DNA of 7,280 nt, taken from an uncultured Alphaproteobacteria bacterium. Lineage in GTDB: Bacteria > Pseudomonadota > Alphaproteobacteria > Rickettsiales > UBA1997. Numbering within the stretch: position 1 is the first letter of the stretch; every line of letters begins with the position of its first letter. Of this stretch, positions 1 through 6,463 are shown in pieces. Both the position numbers and the translations under genes were made by a program. The notes below the pieces were generated by a model. The model searched no databases. It saw nothing but the letters and a program-made list of their open reading frames with translations, and had not been told where the DNA came from. The stretch spans positions 1 through 7,280 of the forward strand of contig CAILUF010000081.1 in NCBI GenBank assembly GCA_903837365.1, in the 5' to 3' direction.

Positions 1-109
1 TATAAATTTTTAATTATAAAATGAGTTCAAGGTTGAGGATTAGCTAATTTATTTTTTTAATTCGCTTTATCTTTTTAATTCAATGGCGAAAATTTAATTG
101 CAAAATTGT

Positions 110-118
110 TGATATAAA
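110..118 (+). promoter_or_regulatory. Candidate extended -10 promoter for the first membrane-protein gene
   Basis: The sequence TGATATAAA has the form TG-n-TATAAA, an extended -10 element, about 38 bases before the ATG at 157. A start of transcription near 125 would leave a leader of about 30 bases. No convincing -35 box lies 16-18 bases upstream. In DNA this AT-rich such matches arise by chance, so the call is tentative. The rest of 1-156 holds no gene that I can support; every frame open at the left edge closes within a few codons. Confidence 0.3.
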
Positions 119-156
119 AATTATCCTAGAAAATATTTAATTTAAAATTATTTCTA

Positions 157-690
157 ATGATTAATGAAGATAACAATCCGAAGCCGTTGGATATTACAGA
201 CAAAAAGCAAGAGAAAAAAATTGTTAAAAAATATCGAAAGCCAAGTTTACTCGCCATTATATATCGGGAATTATGGCCTTTTATCGCCTTCTTCGGGTTT
301 ATGATTGTTGGCGGAGCTTCGTATTTTGCGCCAGAACCCGTATCAGCTTTTGTAATTGGTTTAGGAGTTTTAAACGCGGCATTAATTTTACCTCCTTTAA
401 CCATTGTTGCTTCTGGTTATATCAGAGATTCGCTTGATGCTAAAAAATCCTCAAACCAAAATCAGCAAGCCAAAGAACAGCAACCCGAAAATAAATTTGA
501 AAAAAGTGATGAGTCACGAAATCCTGATACTGAGTCACCAAGTTCTTCCAAACAAATGCCGGAAACTTCTCAACAAAAAGAGGATCTTAAGCAGGGAGTG
601 GATAGTAAGCGAGATGGAATTGTTGAAAAGCCCGTTTCTACAAGACTTGAGGGGGAGAATAACAAATCTTCGTCATCGTTAAAATTATAA
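157..690 (+). CDS. Hypothetical membrane protein with two-helix hairpin and polar C-terminal tail
   Basis: I do not recognise this 177-residue protein. Residues 1-38 are polar and strongly basic (a KKQEKK stretch at 16-21 and KKYRK at 24-28). Two hydrophobic segments follow at about 39-58 and 62-86, separated only by a short turn with the prolines of APEP (58-61). From residue 90 to the end the chain is hydrophilic and low in complexity (Lys, Glu, Gln, Ser, Asn, Pro) and is predicted to be disordered. Basic residues on both flanks (KKYRK before, R90 and KK 96-97 after) suggest that both ends face the cytoplasm. There is no signal peptide, lipobox or catalytic motif. The ATG at 157 is the natural start; it has no Shine-Dalgarno sequence, like most genes here. 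The next gene downstream has the same overall layout, so the two may be related or work together. The gene is probably real because of its coherent membrane/tail architecture and length, but its function is unknown. Confidence 0.75.
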   Translation: MINEDNNPKPLDITDKKQEKKIVKKYRKPSLLAIIYRELWPFIAFFGFMIVGGASYFAPEPVSAFVIGLGVLNAALILPPLTIVASGYIRDSLDAKKSSNQNQQAKEQQPENKFEKSDESRNPDTESPSSSKQMPETSQQKEDLKQGVDSKRDGIVEKPVSTRLEGENNKSSSSLKL

Positions 691-778
691 AATTAATTAC
701 CAACTGCGCTTTTAAATAAACTCTTTATTTTTTAAATTTCTTGTTGATAATTGCGTTGTTTAATTAAATAATATTTTA

Positions 779-1555
779 ATGCTTTATTTTACAAAAATTA
801 GAACCCAACCTTTATTTTTAAGCCCTGGCGATCAAGGTTCAAGGCATGTTAAATTTGGAGAAGATCAAGTGCAGGAATATAATAGATCCGAGCCTGCCAG
901 TTACGTGGGTAAAAATCAAGGACGACAAGTAACCCCAAGATCGAAGCAGGATGATGATTACGATTATGACGAAGATTATAAAACGCAATCTAAAATACCT
1001 AAACATCAAGATGTAAATAAGGCAATTAATTTTAAAAAGAATCGTAACCAAAAATTAGCATTAACATCAATTGCTGTTACAATTGCTTGTTTCACATTAC
1101 TTGGTTTATTTGCTTTTGCAAATTTAACCATTCCCGTATTGCCATTCATGAATTTAGGTGTTGTTGGAATGGTTTTAGGAGCTGCTGCTCTTGGATTTTC
1201 ATCCATGTTAACTTCAATGGCAATATCTGCAAGTGGCGTTTCTAAGCCATTACCTGGTGAAAATAAACAAAAAGATCTTCACGATGGAGTGATTTCTTTG
1301 AGCGAGCAAAAAAGAAGAACACGGCAATCAAAAGATACTCAAACAGAAAATGCAGGAATCGCCCAAGGCACCCATGGCGCTGGCTTAGATGCTAGTCAAT
1401 TACCTGATCTTAGTTCTTTGCCAGCTGCTATCTCAACTACCCCAAAGAGTCAAGGTCTTGGGAAAGTTGCAGGAGGAATTGGAGGAGCAGTCAGAACCCA
1501 AGCCAATCCTAGACCCAGAGCCACTACTGCAGATGGAGCCGGAGCTGGTAGGTGA
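779..1555 (+). CDS. Hypothetical membrane protein with acidic Tyr/Asp tract, two-helix hairpin and Gly/Ala-rich tail
   Basis: I do not recognise this 258-residue protein. Residues 1-57 are polar. Residues 58-67 form a highly acidic tract with three tyrosines (DDDYDYDEDY). A basic patch at 86-92 (KKNRNQK) leads into two hydrophobic segments at about 93-115 and 126-149, joined by a short loop containing P119 and P122. The remainder is hydrophilic: a Lys/Gln/Arg-rich part (about 156-190), then a Gly/Ala/Thr/Pro-rich end. Positive charge on both sides of the hairpin suggests that N- and C-termini are cytoplasmic. No signal peptide or enzymatic motif is visible. ATG 779 is used because the next in-frame Met (124) lies inside the hairpin. 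The last 50 bases before the stop contain 29 G or C, clearly richer than the surroundings. The preceding gene lies 88 bases upstream and has the same helix-pair-plus-tail layout, suggesting old duplication or a shared role. A membrane-anchored effector or envelope protein is possible but unproven. Confidence 0.75.
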   Translation: MLYFTKIRTQPLFLSPGDQGSRHVKFGEDQVQEYNRSEPASYVGKNQGRQVTPRSKQDDDYDYDEDYKTQSKIPKHQDVNKAINFKKNRNQKLALTSIAVTIACFTLLGLFAFANLTIPVLPFMNLGVVGMVLGAAALGFSSMLTSMAISASGVSKPLPGENKQKDLHDGVISLSEQKRRTRQSKDTQTENAGIAQGTHGAGLDASQLPDLSSLPAAISTTPKSQGLGKVAGGIGGAVRTQANPRPRATTADGAGAGR

Positions 1556-1614
1556 GATTTCCAAAACTTAGGTCAATAATTTGATTTAAAAAAATATCGG
1601 AAACAGTATAGCAA

Positions 1615-2343
1615 TTAATAATTCCAAAAATTATTTTTAAAATTTTCTTTGATAAATTTTTTATGAGCTTCTATTTCCTGCTCGCTGAGATTAAATGATC
1701 TTAGTGGAAATTTTATATTTCTTTTATTAATAGTTGGTAATGAGTAATTGCTGTTTGATTCTAAACTATTTGATAATTGTTGTGAATTATCAACATGAAT
1801 ATTTGCATTATCATTAAAACTAAATCCCGTTTGCGCTCCACCCATTAACTCAATATAAACCGAACTCAAAAGTTGAGTATCGACCAACGCTCCGTGTTTT
1901 TGACGCTTAGATAAATCAATTGAGAACCTTTTGCACAAGGCATCAAGCGAGTTTTGCGCTCCTGGAAATTTATTGCGAGCAATTGCTAGTGAATCGCAAA
2001 CGCGCGACATTTGTAAAATTGGACGATTCAAATTTCTTAATTCATTATTAAGGAATTTGGTATCGAAACTAGCATTGTGGATTACCAACAAATCATCGCC
2101 AATAAATTCAAGAAATTTATCAACAATATGATCAAAAAAAGGTTTGTCTTGCAAAAATTCCGTTGATAATCCATGAATACGAAAAGCCTCGAAAGGAACG
2201 TCACGCCTAGGGTTTACGTAGGTATGAAAAAAGTTATTAGTTCTTGTTTTATTGATTAATTCAACGCAAGCAATTTCAACAATTTTGTGACCATCTTTTG
2301 GATCTAAACCCGTAGTTTCAATATCTAAACATATTTCGCGCAT
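1615..2343 (-). CDS. dnaQ: DNA polymerase III epsilon subunit, 3'-5' proofreading exonuclease
   Basis: DnaQ removes misincorporated nucleotides within the replicative polymerase core. The 242-residue length is close to E. coli DnaQ (243). The DEDDh exonuclease signature is complete: D7 and E9 in DIETTG (Exo I), D94 in HNASFD (Exo II), and H150 and D155 in HGALVD (Exo III, H-x4-D). Just after the exonuclease domain, QTGFSF (171-176) sits where E. coli has its beta-clamp-binding QTSMAF, so clamp binding is probably retained. Residues about 177-210 form an Asn/Ser-rich linker. The last 30 residues, with LSEQEIEAH and a near-terminal Trp, resemble the alphaproteobacterial segment that binds the polymerase alpha subunit. 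The gene is the last of a minus-strand operon, 5 bases after the lpxA stop, which suggests translational coupling since no Shine-Dalgarno sequence is seen. This location behind lpxA is less familiar to me than the usual neighbours of dnaQ. The function call is firm. Confidence 0.95.
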   Translation of the reverse strand: MREICLDIETTGLDPKDGHKIVEIACVELINKTRTNNFFHTYVNPRRDVPFEAFRIHGLSTEFLQDKPFFDHIVDKFLEFIGDDLLVIHNASFDTKFLNNELRNLNRPILQMSRVCDSLAIARNKFPGAQNSLDALCKRFSIDLSKRQKHGALVDTQLLSSVYIELMGGAQTGFSFNDNANIHVDNSQQLSNSLESNSNYSLPTINKRNIKFPLRSFNLSEQEIEAHKKFIKENFKNNFWNY

Positions 2344-2348
2344 ATTGA

Positions 2349-3170
2349 TTACTGACTGAAATTTTTAGGTTGACAATAAGAGCGCGTAGTTTGCGCTTGC
2401 ACAAAATTAATAATTTCGTGAATAGTTTTGTGCGAATCTTCTTTGCCATATTTTTCAATGCGCTTGCTAAAATTTTCTTGACTTTGCTCAAAAACTTTTT
2501 TGAAAAAATTGCGCAAAGCGTGAATTTCTTCGCGCTCAATGTTATGTCTTTTCATTCCTACTAAATTCAATCCAGCGAGACTTGCTCTTTCGCCCATAAC
2601 TAATCCGTATGGAATTACATCGCTTTCAACGCCAGACATTCCGCCAATCATTGCATAATTGCCAATTCTAACAAATTGATGAACTGCTGAAAGTCCACCA
2701 ATTACCACATCATTGCCAACTACGACATGACCAGCTAGTGTTGCGTTATTAGCTAAAATTACTGAATTGCCAACTTGGCAATCGTGAGCAATGTGAACGC
2801 CAACCATTAGTAAGCAATTATTGCCAATCCGCGTAATATTACCGCCATCTTGCGTACCAAGATGAATGGTAACATGTTCACGAATGCAATTATTATCGCC
2901 GATAATCAATTGCGATTTTTCGCCCTTGAATTTTAAATCTTGTGGATCGAGACCAATTGAGGCAAAGGGAAAAATAACATTGTTACGCCCAATTACTGTA
3001 TCGCCATCAACAACAACATGCGATTTAAGAATAGTGTTATTTTTGATCTTAACATTGGAACCGATAATGCAGTAAGGACCAATATCCGCACCATCCTCAA
3101 TTTCGGCACCATCAGCAATGACAGCAGTTGGATGGATATTACAGTTAGAAAATTTTTTATTATTTTGCAT
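2349..3170 (-). CDS. lpxA: Acyl-ACP--UDP-N-acetylglucosamine O-acyltransferase
   Basis: LpxA transfers a 3-hydroxyacyl chain from acyl carrier protein to the 3-OH of UDP-GlcNAc, the first step of lipid A synthesis in the cytoplasm. The 273-residue chain starts with repeated hexapeptides (about residues 12-190, isoleucine/valine at regular spacing) that build the left-handed beta-helix of the trimer, followed by a helical C-terminal domain (about 195-260). The catalytic His is H129 in HIAHDC, matching E. coli H125. HQFVRIG (164-170) and PQDLKF (76-81) align with conserved E. coli active-site segments. G177 aligns with E. coli G173, the 'ruler' residue; Gly at this point is associated with long (C14-type) acyl chains, whereas the larger Met in the Pseudomonas enzyme shortens the chain. 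Acyl length here is therefore inferred to be long. The start lies 3 bases after the fabZ stop. Neither lpxD nor lpxB lies beside it in this window. The presence of the gene implies an LPS-type outer membrane. Confidence 0.97.
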   Translation of the reverse strand: MQNNKKFSNCNIHPTAVIADGAEIEDGADIGPYCIIGSNVKIKNNTILKSHVVVDGDTVIGRNNVIFPFASIGLDPQDLKFKGEKSQLIIGDNNCIREHVTIHLGTQDGGNITRIGNNCLLMVGVHIAHDCQVGNSVILANNATLAGHVVVGNDVVIGGLSAVHQFVRIGNYAMIGGMSGVESDVIPYGLVMGERASLAGLNLVGMKRHNIEREEIHALRNFFKKVFEQSQENFSKRIEKYGKEDSHKTIHEIINFVQAQTTRSYCQPKNFSQ

Positions 3171-3173
3171 AAA

Positions 3174-3623
3174 TTATTTTTTTTCTTTATCGACAATCAT
3201 TGCCGAAAGTTGTGCTTCAGAAACTTTTACGCCATCAACTTTCGCTACTCCTGAAAGCTTCCAAACGTTACCACGATTTTGTACAACCTCGACATGCAAT
3301 TCTAAAACATCGCCAGGAATTACTGGTTTACGAAATTTTGCGCCATCAATTGACATGAAATAAACCAGCTTATCTTCGGCATTAAAATCTTCGCTACATG
3401 TTACCATCAATGCCCCAGCTTGCGCTAGAGCTTCAATGATCAAAACCCCAGGCATGATTGGATGATTGGGGAAATGTCCAAGAAAATGCGGTTCGTTGAA
3501 AGTTACGTTTTTTATAGCAATAATTTTTTTGTTAGTTTCAAGCTCGATTACTTTATCAACCAAAAGAAGTGGGTAGCGATGAGGCAGTGATTTAAGAATT
3601 TTTTCAATATTGATTTTTGTCAT
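3174..3623 (-). CDS. fabZ: 3-hydroxyacyl-[acyl-carrier-protein] dehydratase FabZ
   Basis: FabZ dehydrates 3-hydroxyacyl-ACP to trans-2-enoyl-ACP in each elongation cycle of type II fatty acid synthesis in the cytoplasm. The 149-residue length is normal for a single hot-dog-fold subunit. Family landmarks are the N-terminal LPHRYPLLLVD (13-23), the catalytic His H50 in HFLGHFP (46-52), and the catalytic Glu E64 in PGVLIIEALAQAGA (58-71). The 14-residue spacing between H50 and E64 equals that of E. coli H54/E68. The later FMSIDGAKFRKPVIPGD part (89-103) is also typical. It is the first gene of the operon fabZ-lpxA-dnaQ. Linking fabZ to lpxA makes sense because both use 3-hydroxyacyl-ACP, and their balance sets how much goes to phospholipid or to lipid A. 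Upstream is a 249-base divergent gap instead of lpxD, which often precedes fabZ. A short GGA lies about 8 bases before the ATG, at best a weak ribosome binding site. Confidence 0.97.
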   Translation of the reverse strand: MTKINIEKILKSLPHRYPLLLVDKVIELETNKKIIAIKNVTFNEPHFLGHFPNHPIMPGVLIIEALAQAGALMVTCSEDFNAEDKLVYFMSIDGAKFRKPVIPGDVLELHVEVVQNRGNVWKLSGVAKVDGVKVSEAQLSAMIVDKEKK

Positions 3624-3693
3624 AAATAATTCCGTTTTAATTGGGCTTAATGAAAATTGAAAATAATTTTTTTAAAGAAATTTATAATTTGAA

Positions 3694-3712
3694 ATCTAGA
3701 TAAAAATCGATT
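3694..3712. repeat. Two adjacent short palindromes, possible operator
   Basis: ATCTAGAT (8 bases, 3694-3701) and AAATCGATTT (10 bases, 3703-3712) are perfect palindromes separated by one base. They lie just upstream (on the minus strand) of the candidate fabZ -10 at 3681-3686, and the second overlaps the putative -35. That position would suit a dimeric regulator. Palindromes of this size also occur by chance in AT-rich DNA. Confidence 0.3.
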
Positions 3713-3821
3713 TAGTTAATTACTAAAAATAATATTTTGAATTTAAAATTAAAAATAATTTTATGCAAGTTTGAAAAAAAGTAAATAATAAATTTCTAAA
3801 ATTTCTACTTGATTGCAAAGT

Positions 3822-3850
3822 TTGAAATGACAAAATGGTAGAAATATTTT
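3822..3850 (+). promoter_or_regulatory. Candidate sigma70-type promoter of ilvBN
   Basis: TTGAAA (3822-3827) and TATTTT (3845-3850) are separated by exactly 17 bases, with 5 of 6 and 4 of 6 matches to the consensus. Transcription would start near 3857, giving a leader of only about 16 bases before the ilvB ATG. The leader has no Shine-Dalgarno sequence. An imperfectly spaced inverted repeat, AGAAAT (3840-3845) and ATTTCT (3856-3861), spans the -10 and the likely start point and could be an operator. Confidence 0.45.
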
Positions 3851-3872
3851 TTGAAATTTCTTTTTAAAAACA

Positions 3873-5690
3873 ATGAATCAATTTTTGAAAACGCCTACAC
3901 AGCAAATATCAAATCTAAAAAAAGAAGAAGTTCCTTTGGAGATTTTTTCAGGCGCAGAAATTATCGTCAAAGCCTTTATTAACGAAGGTGTAGATACAAT
4001 TTTTGGCTATCCAGGCGGAGCAATTTTGCCATTTTACGATGCGCTATTTTTGCAAAATAAATTACATCACATCTTGACGCGTCATGAACAAGCTGCCACT
4101 CACTGCGCTGAGGGATATGCTCGTTCTACGGGAAAAGTTGGAGTGGTTACTGTGACTTCGGGTCCGGGCGCTACCAACACTATCACGGGTTTGACCGATG
4201 CTTACTTAGATTCAATTCCATTGGTTTGTATTTCGGGTCAAGTTGCGACTACGGTTATTGGTACTGATGGCTTTCAAGAGGCTGACATTACTGGTTTGAC
4301 GCGATCTTGTACCAAGCATAATTATTTGGTTAAAGATGTTAATGATTTGGGCTATATAATTCACGAAGCATTTCACATCGCTAGAACTAATCGTCCCGGA
4401 CCAGTTTTGATCGATATCCCTAAGGATGTCCAAAATGCACGCGGAATTTATCGCGGTAAGCAAGAAATAAATCGGCCATCTTATCAGGTTCTTAAGCATC
4501 AAGTCAGCATCGATCACTCTGAAATTGACAAGGCAATCGAGTTGATGAAAAATGCTCAACGTCCAATTTTTTACGTTGGTGGTGGAGTTATTAATTCGGG
4601 TGAAAAAGCTTGTGAATTATTGCGTAAATTAGTTACGCAAACTGGTTTTCCAATTACTCAAACCTTGATGGGACTTGGCGCTTTTCCGGCCAGTAAAGAA
4701 AATTTTATTGGCATGCTGGGCATGCATGGAACCTACGAAGCCAATATGGCAATGCATGAATGCGATGTTATGATCAATATCGGTGCGCGTTTCGATGATC
4801 GCGTGACCGGACGAGTTTCGGGCTTTTCACAAAATTCAAAAAAAATTCATATCGATATTGATCAATGTTCGATAAATAAAATTATCAAGGTTGATGTTGG
4901 TATTGTTGGCGATGCCCAAATTGTTTTAGAAGCAATGCTTGATCAATGGCAAAAATTGCAATTAAAAAATCATCATCAACAAATTTCAGAATGGTGGAAA
5001 AAAATAAAAAAATGGCAAAGCATAAAATCTCTATCTTACGAAGCTAGTCTTGAAACTATCAAACCAGAATATGCGCTTGAGCGTCTCAACGCTTTAACAA
5101 AAGAATTCCAGCCATTTGTTTCCACCGATGTTGGTCAGCACCAAATGTGGACAGCGCAATATATAAATTTCGAACAACCCAAAAAATGGTTAACCTCGGG
5201 AGGACTTGGTACCATGGGTTACGGAGTGCCAGCGGCAATTGGTGCGCAAATTGCTAATCCGCAAAACTTGGTTATTTGCGTTAGTGGCGATGCTAGCTTC
5301 ATGATGAATATGCAAGAATTATCAACTTTAAAACAGTATAAATTGCCAGTTAAAATCTTTATCATCAATAATCGCTACATGGGCATGGTTAGACAATGGC
5401 AAGAACTGGTTTATGAAAAACGCGAAAGCCAATCTTACATGGAATCATTGCCTGATTTTGTTAAGCTCGCAGAAAGTTTTGGAATTCTTGGCTTGGAATG
5501 TGATAAGCCAGAAAATCTTGATCAACAAATTTTACGAATGATTAATCATCAGGGTCCGGTATTGTTTAATTGCATTGTCGATAAGGCTGAGAATGTCTTC
5601 CCGATGATTCCAGCAGGCTCGGCTCATAATGAAATTTTACTTGGCACCCAAGCAAAAAGTTACGTTACGAAAGATATTAACGCCGTATAA
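3873..5690 (+). CDS. ilvB: Acetolactate synthase (acetohydroxyacid synthase) large catalytic subunit
   Basis: This enzyme joins two pyruvates to 2-acetolactate (valine/leucine route), or pyruvate and 2-oxobutyrate to 2-aceto-2-hydroxybutyrate (isoleucine route), in the cytoplasm, using thiamine diphosphate, Mg2+ and FAD. The 605 residues hold the three expected domains: N-terminal ThDP (pyrimidine) domain about 26-190, with FGYPGGAILPFYDAL (44-58) and the ThDP-activating Glu E72 in RHEQAA; middle FAD-associated domain about 215-350, with GARFDDRVTGR (304-314); C-terminal ThDP (pyrophosphate) domain about 410-555, with GDASF at 472-476 and NN at 499-500 as Mg/ThDP ligands (D473, N500). GMVRQWQ (504-510) and the closing MIPAG/AHNEILLG segment are typical of true AHAS, not of catabolic pyruvate oxidases or glyoxylate carboligase. 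The first 24 residues are a polar extension of the kind common in alphaproteobacteria. The regulatory subunit follows 42 bases later. No truncation or key-residue loss is seen. The start lacks a Shine-Dalgarno sequence but is the first ATG of the frame. Confidence 0.97.
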   Translation: MNQFLKTPTQQISNLKKEEVPLEIFSGAEIIVKAFINEGVDTIFGYPGGAILPFYDALFLQNKLHHILTRHEQAATHCAEGYARSTGKVGVVTVTSGPGATNTITGLTDAYLDSIPLVCISGQVATTVIGTDGFQEADITGLTRSCTKHNYLVKDVNDLGYIIHEAFHIARTNRPGPVLIDIPKDVQNARGIYRGKQEINRPSYQVLKHQVSIDHSEIDKAIELMKNAQRPIFYVGGGVINSGEKACELLRKLVTQTGFPITQTLMGLGAFPASKENFIGMLGMHGTYEANMAMHECDVMINIGARFDDRVTGRVSGFSQNSKKIHIDIDQCSINKIIKVDVGIVGDAQIVLEAMLDQWQKLQLKNHHQQISEWWKKIKKWQSIKSLSYEASLETIKPEYALERLNALTKEFQPFVSTDVGQHQMWTAQYINFEQPKKWLTSGGLGTMGYGVPAAIGAQIANPQNLVICVSGDASFMMNMQELSTLKQYKLPVKIFIINNRYMGMVRQWQELVYEKRESQSYMESLPDFVKLAESFGILGLECDKPENLDQQILRMINHQGPVLFNCIVDKAENVFPMIPAGSAHNEILLGTQAKSYVTKDINAV

Positions 5691-5732
5691 TTTGCTATAC
5701 CAAATTAACTTGAAAATATAAATTTTTTACAA

Positions 5733-6242
5733 ATGAGCGAGATAATGAAAAAACATGTTATTGCAGTATTGATCGATAATGAGTTTGGAGCTTTGGCACG
5801 AGTAGTTGAGCTATTTTCGGCGCGCGGATATAATATTGAAACGCTTTGCGTTGCACCCATTTCTAGTGATAAAAAAATTTCGCGAATTACCATCACCACT
5901 TTTGGCACCGATAAAACCGTTGATTTAATTTGCAAATTATTGCAACGAATTATCCCGGTTCACACTAGCGCTGAGCTAACTCGTAGCGAAGGATATATCG
6001 AAAGAGAATTAGCTTTAGCGCAAATTATTGGCGATAGCGAAACGGTAAAAAAAGCTTCGCAAGCTCTTAATAATTTTAGATTTAGCATTGTTGATACTGA
6101 AGCTGATTCAACGGTTTTTGAAATTATTGGCAATTCAAATGAAATTGAGCAAGCTTTGAAGATCTTAGAGAGTCATGGCTTAGCAACAGTTTCGCGGACT
6201 GGAATCGCCGCTGGGTTTAAAGGTAAAAAAAGATTATACTAA
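5733..6242 (+). CDS. ilvN: Acetolactate synthase small regulatory subunit (ACT domain)
   Basis: The small subunit activates the catalytic subunit encoded just upstream and mediates inhibition by valine. The 169 residues are typical. An ACT domain spans about 7-82 with IDNEFGALARVVELFSARG (14-32) followed by YNIETL; a C-terminal ALS small-subunit domain follows (about 85-165, with the usual ERELAL start at 90-95). N16, G19 and N34 align with E. coli IlvH N11, G14 and N29, residues tied to valine binding and feedback sensitivity, so valine control is predicted. F18 replaces the Pro or Ser often found in that loop. The start at 5733 has no Shine-Dalgarno sequence; an in-frame ATG at 5745 (residue 5) would remove only four residues and would match the shorter N-terminus of E. 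coli IlvH. The gene is surely co-transcribed with ilvB. No ilvC (the next pathway enzyme) follows; the next gene is rpmG. Confidence 0.96.
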   Translation: MSEIMKKHVIAVLIDNEFGALARVVELFSARGYNIETLCVAPISSDKKISRITITTFGTDKTVDLICKLLQRIIPVHTSAELTRSEGYIERELALAQIIGDSETVKKASQALNNFRFSIVDTEADSTVFEIIGNSNEIEQALKILESHGLATVSRTGIAAGFKGKKRLY

Positions 6243-6292
6243 TTTATTTTAAGCAATTAAACTAAAACTTAAAATTCGTAAAAAATTTACAC

Positions 6293-6322
6293 TTGACTCA
6301 CAAGAATCCAAGCTGTTATAAT
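6293..6322 (+). promoter_or_regulatory. Strong sigma70-type promoter with extended -10, upstream of rpmG
   Basis: TTGACT (6293-6298) and a perfect TATAAT (6317-6322) are 18 bases apart, and the TG at 6314-6315 adds an extended -10 element (TGTTATAAT). It is the best promoter match in the window. Transcription would start near 6329, leaving an unusually long leader of about 140 bases before rpmG. Two GANTC sites, GACTC (6295-6299) and GAATC (6304-6308), lie over the -35 and spacer; GANTC is the CcrM methylation target in many alphaproteobacteria. Confidence 0.65.
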
Positions 6323-6413
6323 TACAACCAAAACTGTTAAATATAGCAACCATTAAAAAATATTTAAAACAAATAATAATTTTTAAAATCTAATATTATT
6401 GTTAAATTTAATT

Positions 6414-6422
6414 TGGTATAAG
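6414..6422 (+). promoter_or_regulatory. Possible second, proximal rpmG promoter (extended -10 only)
   Basis: TGGTATAAG has the TG-n-TATAAG form of an extended -10 element, without a good -35 at the right distance. A start near 6429 would give a leader of about 40 bases, more usual than the 140 bases from the stronger distal promoter. A 10-base palindrome, AACTTAAGTT (6425-6434), lies at the predicted start point. Confidence 0.25.
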
Positions 6423-6458
6423 ATAACTTAAGTTTAAATTATTTAAAAAAATTTTCAT

Positions 6459-6463
6459 AGGAG
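6459..6463 (+). promoter_or_regulatory. Shine-Dalgarno sequence of rpmG
   Basis: AGGAG with a 5-base gap before the ATG at 6469 is a clear ribosome binding site and fixes the rpmG start. It is the only convincing one in the window; the other seven genes have AT-rich leaders without GGAG. This fits high-level translation of a ribosomal protein gene. Confidence 0.85.

Larger units (their letters stand above)
3624..3872. promoter_or_regulatory. Divergent intergenic region between fabZ operon and ilvBN operon
   Basis: These 249 bases separate the start codons of fabZ (minus) and ilvB (plus) and must hold the promoters of both operons. The stretch is extremely AT-rich and codes for nothing I can support. 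On the minus strand TATAAA at 3681-3686 is a possible -10 for fabZ, with only a poor -35 match (TCGATT, 3704-3709). Two back-to-back perfect palindromes lie at 3694-3701 and 3703-3712. Closer to ilvB are two copies of AATTTCTA (3791-3798 and 3800-3807) 9 bases apart. No leader peptide rich in Val, Leu or Ile and no terminator hairpin is visible, so classical ilv attenuation is not supported. Confidence 0.6.

Noticed and set aside
21..47. Eight-codon ATG-to-TAA frame near the left edge
   Set aside because: It is too short, has no ribosome binding site, and lacks any leader-peptide composition bias or attenuator hairpin.
714..733. AT-only hairpin (AAATAAA/TTTATTT, 3-base loop) followed by three T, after the first unknown gene
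   Set aside because: All seven stem pairs are A-T and the T tract is short, so it is too weak to call a terminator in DNA of this composition.
1389..1571. 60-codon open frame on the plus strand inside the second unknown gene
   Set aside because: It is an alternative frame of the GC-richer Gly/Ala tail; it has no start signal and a repetitive product, and the main frame has a coherent protein.
1556..1614. Possible bidirectional terminator between the converging second unknown gene and dnaQ
   Set aside because: Only TTTCC/GGAAA inverted pentamers 36 bases apart are seen; there is no compact GC-rich stem with a T run on either strand.
4245..4250. Ala (A125) in GQVAT of IlvB, at the position of plant Pro197, where Ala gives sulfonylurea resistance
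   Set aside because: E. coli AHAS III (IlvI) has Ala at the same place from memory, so this is ordinary bacterial variation and not evidence of herbicide selection.
4212..4559. 115-codon open frame antisense to ilvB
   Set aside because: It lies wholly within a highly conserved ilvB region, and the translation has no recognisable domain.
6249..6353. 34-codon minus-strand ORF across the rpmG promoter
   Set aside because: It is short, has no start signal or recognisable product, and overlaps a convincing plus-strand promoter.
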